Assembly: GCF_902499075.1 (NCBI RefSeq)
Contig: NZ_CABVPP010000018.1
Coordinates: 1 to 64,000, forward strand
Source of the DNA: Burkholderia pseudomultivorans
GTDB taxonomy: Bacteria; Pseudomonadota; Gammaproteobacteria; Burkholderiales; Burkholderiaceae
Direction of reading: 5' to 3'
Length of the DNA stretch: 64,000 nt
Position 1 is the first letter of the stretch, and every line of letters starts with the position of its first letter. The position numbers and the translations under genes were made by a program. The notes under the pieces were generated by a model that searched no databases, was not told where the DNA came from, and was given only the letters and a program-made list of their open reading frames with translations. This document shows, in pieces, positions 61,286 to 64,000 of the stretch.

Positions 61286-62032
61286 TCAGCGGCGGACGGC
61301 GACGTCAGCCTTTTGCCATGCTGCAACGCCATCCGCGGCAACGCACTGTCGACGTACCCCGACTTGCATAACAATGCTGCCGGGAGAATAGCGATCGCCG
61401 CCGTATTCGCAATGCACCGGCTCAGCGGCCTGGACACGTTCGACGACGTCGGTACGATGCCTCTCGACGTAGAAATACGCCCCGGCCGCAGCAACGATCA
61501 CTGCGATCACCGCAAGCGCCATCGCCCCCCGGCGCGGCCGCTTGCCATTTTGCTGTACGAGAGCGGGGCTCATCGCGGGGGCGGCGAGAGCCGGTGTCAC
61601 CGCAATCGGGACGGAGGTTTGCGGCTGCGGGACAGGCGACTCGCAGTGCACCGTCGGTGCGGGCGAAGTTGGGTGTTTGATTTTCTGTTGACCGGACGGG
61701 GCGGGAGGGTGCCCGAGGTTGCCGTTCCGAATCCAGCTGTCCAGATACTTGATCGCCCGCTCGTACGTGCTACGCGGCATCTGCTCGATGAATTCAAAGC
61801 CAAAAACCGTCTTGAGGCGCCGATACACCATCAATTTATCGGTGCCGGTCTTGGCTTCTATCTCGAACGCTCGGCGCGCAATTGCCGCGCGCTGCTTCTC
61901 GGTGATGAACTTCGTAGCGTCAGCTTTGGGCTCACCGCCGTGGAAGTGCACGTTGACGCTCGTCTGCGCGCTGTTGCTCTTCACATCCCCGCCGGCAACT
62001 TGCCCGATTTCCCCATCGAACTTCTGATTCAT
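61286..62032 (-). CDS. Lysogeny-operon membrane protein with repressor-like GDV motif
   Basis: 248 residues. The N-terminus has FDGEIGQVAGGDVKSNSAQT, similar to the repressor C-terminus (FEGANIGQHVTGDV). An ORF6C-like helical domain follows (about 40-105: TEKQRAAIARRAFEIEAKTGTDKLMVYRRLKTVFGFEFIEQMP). Then comes a Pro-rich linker, one membrane helix (GAMALAVIAVIVAAAGAYFYV) and a small C-terminal domain with two cysteines (VHCEYGGDRYSPGSI), predicted periplasmic. It lies 55 bp downstream of the repressor gene and is co-transcribed. Function is unknown. Confidence 0.72.
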   Translation of the reverse strand: MNQKFDGEIGQVAGGDVKSNSAQTSVNVHFHGGEPKADATKFITEKQRAAIARRAFEIEAKTGTDKLMVYRRLKTVFGFEFIEQMPRSTYERAIKYLDSWIRNGNLGHPPAPSGQQKIKHPTSPAPTVHCESPVPQPQTSVPIAVTPALAAPAMSPALVQQNGKRPRRGAMALAVIAVIVAAAGAYFYVERHRTDVVERVQAAEPVHCEYGGDRYSPGSIVMQVGVRRQCVAADGVAAWQKADVAVRR

Positions 62033-62087
62033 TGACTTCCTTTTTTCTCCTACGGCTGGCCTTGCCGTGGTCTACGTTTCACCGTGA

Positions 62088-62549
62088 TCAGCTTTCGCGC
62101 TTCTTCTTTCGCCCCGCGCTACCACCCATGTTGATCGAGAACGGCGCTGTCACATCACCCGTGACGTGCTGGCCGATGTTGGCACCCTCGAAGTTTTGGC
62201 GAACCTTCGCGGTCTTCGTCGACGCCGACTCGGTCGCGCCCTGTTGCGTCATCCCGGCGATCATGCCGAGAACACCGGCACGCCCCTTCGTGTCCAGCGC
62301 GCGATAACCGGCCAACAAAACTTCCTCGTCAGTTCTCAGTGCCGCGGCACTGCGCTGGCCCGTCAGTAGGTACGCCACGTCGACGCCACGCACGGCGATT
62401 GCCTCCAGATACGCGGAATCAGGACGCCGCAAACCGCTCTCATAGTTTTGCTGTGCATCCCGTTTAACGCCCCCAGCGGCGGCAAAGTCCGTTTGGTTTA
62501 GGCCAAGGCGCTGACGTTCTTCCCGTAGGCGCTCCGCAAATGAGTTCAT
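62088..62549 (-). CDS. Prophage CI-type repressor, XRE helix-turn-helix
   Basis: 153 residues. The N-terminal HTH (about 8-60) reads LREERQRLGLNQTDFAAAGGVKRDAQQNYESGLRRPD. A helical middle follows, then a C-terminal strand-rich tail with GANIGQHVTGDVTAPFSINMGG. There is no S24 LexA-type peptidase, so it is not RecA-cleavable by that route. It represses the divergent early promoter 18 bp away. It is the first gene of the leftward lysogeny operon. Confidence 0.86.
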   Translation of the reverse strand: MNSFAERLREERQRLGLNQTDFAAAGGVKRDAQQNYESGLRRPDSAYLEAIAVRGVDVAYLLTGQRSAAALRTDEEVLLAGYRALDTKGRAGVLGMIAGMTQQGATESASTKTAKVRQNFEGANIGQHVTGDVTAPFSINMGGSAGRKKKRES

Positions 62550-62566
62550 TCGAATTCACAAAAACG

Positions 62567-62596
62567 TTGACATGAGGCCAAATGACCGCATACCAT
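62567..62596 (+). promoter_or_regulatory. Early (lytic) promoter in the repressor operator region
   Basis: TTGACA (62567-62572), 18-bp spacer, TACCAT (62591-62596). It is a near-consensus sigma-70 promoter directed at the early genes, within the 83-bp gap between divergent repressor and early operon, so the repressor operator should overlap it. Confidence 0.65.
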
Positions 62597-62632
62597 TGGT
62601 TGTGCAAGGTTAACGAAGGGAAGTATACCGCC

Positions 62633-62869
62633 ATGCTCCGCAAGAAAGCCCCCGTCACACGCTCACCACGTGGCGTGCTGTCCAGCAAGCCCGTATACAT
62701 GCGGCTGATGCCCGACGAGCGCCGCGCGCTCGAAGAGCTCTCCACGTTCCTGAACCGCTCCACCTCCAGCGTCGCCCGTCTGATCTACCTCGAGGGCGTC
62801 GAGCGATACCGTGCCAAAGTTACCGGCCCGGCCGCTCAACTGCACGCAAGTTCTTTTGCCGGGCGTTGA
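62633..62869 (+). CDS. CopG/ribbon-helix-helix-like early regulator
   Basis: 78 residues: KPVYMRLMPDERRALEELSTFLNRSTSSVARLIYLEGVERY is a ribbon-helix-helix pattern (strand, helix, helix). It is probably a Cro-like or early transcription factor acting at the divergent operator. An in-frame ATG at 62582 lies between the -35 and -10 boxes of the early promoter and so cannot be on that transcript; the ATG at 62633 is preferred. Confidence 0.68.
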   Translation: MLRKKAPVTRSPRGVLSSKPVYMRLMPDERRALEELSTFLNRSTSSVARLIYLEGVERYRAKVTGPAAQLHASSFAGR

Positions 62870-62872
62870 GTC

Positions 62873-63151
62873 ATGCAGCCGCCCGCCCTTATCGAACCCG
62901 CGCTTCGTCATGCGCTGCACGGTCCCAAACGTCACGAAGTACAAGCTGCGCTCGGATGGGACGACTCCGAGGTCAGCCGCTTCCTGAGCGGCGGCAAGGG
63001 AATCGTCATCGACAAGATCGACACGCTTGTCGCTGCCGTGGGCTTTGTCTGCGTGACGCGCAAATACCTCGACGCTGTCGCGACCTTGGGTGAAGTCGGC
63101 ATGTTCTGCCAGTGCGCCCGCCAAGGCCGCGGCGAATGCAGCCGCCCGTAG
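62873..63151 (+). CDS. CII-like phage regulatory protein
   Basis: 92 residues: EPALRHALHGPKRHEVQAALGWDDSEVSRFLSGGKGIVIDKIDTLVAAVGFVCVTRKYLDAVATLGEVG, with the HTH of the phage CII family (QAALGWDDSEVSRFLSG). It is likely to influence the lysis-lysogeny choice. It is three bases after the RHH gene's stop in the early operon; Ogr follows. Confidence 0.75.
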   Translation: MQPPALIEPALRHALHGPKRHEVQAALGWDDSEVSRFLSGGKGIVIDKIDTLVAAVGFVCVTRKYLDAVATLGEVGMFCQCARQGRGECSRP

Positions 63152-63160
63152 GAGCCCCGA

Positions 63161-63409
63161 ATGAAATTGAAGTGCCATCACTGCGGCAGCCGCGCCGTCA
63201 TTCGGACCAGCCGCCCGCTGTCCGTCCTGGTCCGGGAGGCGTACTGCCAATGCACCAACATCGAATGCGCGACGACGTACAAGATCCATATTGCCGCCGT
63301 CCACACGATCGCGCCGAGCCTCAATCCGAACCCGATGGTCTACCTACCCGTCGGCAAGGTTGACCGGCTACCGCAGGACCCGCGTCAGCTCTCGCTGATC
63401 GACGCCTAA
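63161..63409 (+). CDS. ogr: Ogr-like zinc-finger activator of late transcription
   Basis: 82 residues with the Ogr/Delta zinc site C5-x2-C8-x22-C31-x4-C36 (KCHHCGSRAVIRTSRPLS, YCQCTNIECATTY), spaced as in P2 Ogr. Ogr binds dyads upstream of late promoters and contacts the RNA polymerase alpha subunit. The window contains three matching 25-bp dyads. An AGGAG ribosome site supports the start. In P2 ogr follows D; here it is in the early operon instead. Confidence 0.9.
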   Translation: MKLKCHHCGSRAVIRTSRPLSVLVREAYCQCTNIECATTYKIHIAAVHTIAPSLNPNPMVYLPVGKVDRLPQDPRQLSLIDA

Positions 63410-63499
63410 CCAGTAACCGCAATTCTTGTTTCACACCCATCGCACCCGCCTCGCGCGGGCGCGGGGGACTCCTTTTGCCTGAAATTCTGGAGATACCTC

Positions 63500-63694
63500 A
63501 TGCAAACGCCGACTCCCGCTCACGTCACCGCCCTTACCTCGTCGCTCGACTTCGACCAGCGCGTCGCCTACCTGCAGAAGCTCTGTGCGGCTGACGTGCG
63601 CGCGGACGTGTTTGTCGCATCCGCTCGCGCACTCGGCTTCGTCGTGTCGTGGGATCCCGCGCGCGGCACGCCGCTGCTCGCCTGGATGCACTGA
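63500..63694 (+). CDS. Small phage hypothetical protein
   Basis: 64 residues: TPAHVTALTSSLDFDQRVAYLQKLCAADVRADVFVASARALGFVVSWDPARG. No family is recognised. A TGGAG ribosome site precedes it by about eight bases. It lies in the early operon after ogr; the 90-bp gap before it includes a GC hairpin without a T run. Confidence 0.6.
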   Translation: MQTPTPAHVTALTSSLDFDQRVAYLQKLCAADVRADVFVASARALGFVVSWDPARGTPLLAWMH

Positions 63695-63698
63695 CGCG

Positions 63699-63902
63699 AT
63701 GCGCGCGCCCCTCACCGACGTCGACCTGCGCGCGGCGTGGCATCGCCTGCGCATGGTCGGTGATTTCGACACGTCGATCCGCCATCGCGCCGTTCGCCTG
63801 GTCGTGGAATCCGCGGCGCGCGCGATGCAGGACCGAGAACAGGCCCGGTTGCGGAGCGCTTCCGACGTAAAGCGCCGCGCCGCAAACGACGTCGACGAAT
63901 GA
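63699..63902 (+). CDS. Small basic phage hypothetical protein
   Basis: 67 residues: RAPLTDVDLRAAWHRLRMVGDFDTSIRHRAVRLVVESAARAMQDREQARLRSASDVKRRAAND, helical and Arg-rich. It starts five bases after the previous stop. It is in the early operon; function is unknown. Confidence 0.55.
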   Translation: MRAPLTDVDLRAAWHRLRMVGDFDTSIRHRAVRLVVESAARAMQDREQARLRSASDVKRRAANDVDE

Positions 63903-63944
63903 CTCACCCGCGCCGGCCGCCGGCGCATTCAACAGGAACCACAC

Positions 63945-64000
63945 CATGAAGCCCTACGTTTTCGGCATCGGCGTGCTGCTGATGCTCTCGTTCTCCCTCT
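63945..64000 (+). CDS. Start of a small membrane protein, cut by window edge
   Basis: Begins MKPYVFGIGVLLMLSFS, a hydrophobic N-terminus (signal or anchor), with an AGGA ribosome site before the ATG. Only 18 codons are visible, so identity cannot be given. Confidence 0.5.

Larger units (their letters stand above)
34129..64000 (+). mobile_element. P2-like prophage, left end to window edge
   Basis: Bounded on the left by the tRNA-Thr 3' half and running past the right edge. Gene order Q-P / O-N-M-L-X-lysis-R-S-V-W-J-I-H-G-(com-dam)-FI-FII-E-T-U-D matches P2 and its Burkholderia relatives. Repressor, CII-like and Ogr genes follow, while integrase and replication genes are not yet reached. Every structural gene looks intact. 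Between att and a cos-like site lies a T6SS cassette. Excision ability cannot be judged without the right end. Confidence 0.88.

Noticed and set aside
62582-62632. Upstream ATG start for the CopG-like early gene
   Set aside because: It has a GAGG before it but lies between the -35 and -10 boxes of the predicted early promoter, so it would not be on that mRNA.
1-64000. CRISPR array, riboswitch, rRNA or insertion sequence
   Set aside because: No regularly spaced direct repeats, no recognisable aptamer, no rRNA signature and no transposase gene were seen in the window.

Overview
The window is high-GC DNA with strong third-position GC bias. Its type VI secretion (T6SS) gene order (tagX-tssM-tagF-tagN, then tssA-H-G-F-E-hcp-C-B-tagM on the other strand, then tssJ-K-L) matches the T6SS-1 locus I know from the Burkholderia cepacia complex. 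A member of that complex is the likeliest host. This is a judgement from gene order and protein motifs, not a database match.

Region 1 (1-21.5 kb) is an essentially complete T6SS locus: membrane complex (TssJ, TssL, TssM), baseplate (TssA, TssE, TssF, TssG, TssK), sheath (TssB, TssC), tube (Hcp) and recycling ATPase (ClpV/TssH), plus accessory TagX, TagF, TagN and TagM. It has no VgrG and no PAAR gene. Region 2 (21.6-23.8 kb) holds small hypothetical genes, a frameshifted gene remnant and an orphan polar amino-acid-binding protein. Region 3 (23.8-30.3 kb) is a surface-polysaccharide cluster: a Wzy-like polymerase, a Wzx-like flippase, one GT2 and two GT4 glycosyltransferases. Region 4 (30.3-34.1 kb) is accessory DNA: a decayed gene, an STM2901-family/DUF1493 pair, and a DUF6708-like membrane protein beside an exported protein.

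Region 5 (34.13 kb to the right edge) is a P2-like prophage. Its left boundary is a 45-bp 3' half of a tRNA-Thr(TGT) gene followed by the tRNA's own terminator. The 5' half is missing, so the intact tRNA, attachment site and integrase should lie beyond the right edge. Just inside the boundary is a three-gene cassette: PAAR spike with a transthyretin-like tail, VRR-NUC nuclease, and a DUF3396-type immunity protein. A cos-like sequence at 37.36 kb separates it from the canonical P2 order: Q and P leftward; then O, N, M, L, X, holins, endolysin, Rz/Rz1, R, S, V, W, J, I, H, G, com-dam, FI, FII, E/E', T, U and D. Behind D sits a leftward lysogeny operon (CI-type repressor and two membrane-anchored proteins). 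It is divergent from an early operon with a CopG-like protein, a CII-like protein and the late activator Ogr. A 25-bp dyad, (G/A)GTTGT-N13-ACAACC, occurs at exactly three places, before P/O, V and FI. These are the positions of the P2 late promoters and are the probable Ogr sites.

The strongest lead is that the prophage appears to carry a complete T6SS spike-effector-immunity cassette between attL and cos, about 13 kb from the end of a host T6SS locus that has no spike genes of its own. The second lead is the repressor operon, where the repressor and a downstream membrane protein share an 'IGQ-x(3)-GDV' motif and could form a lysogeny-linked exclusion or sensing module.
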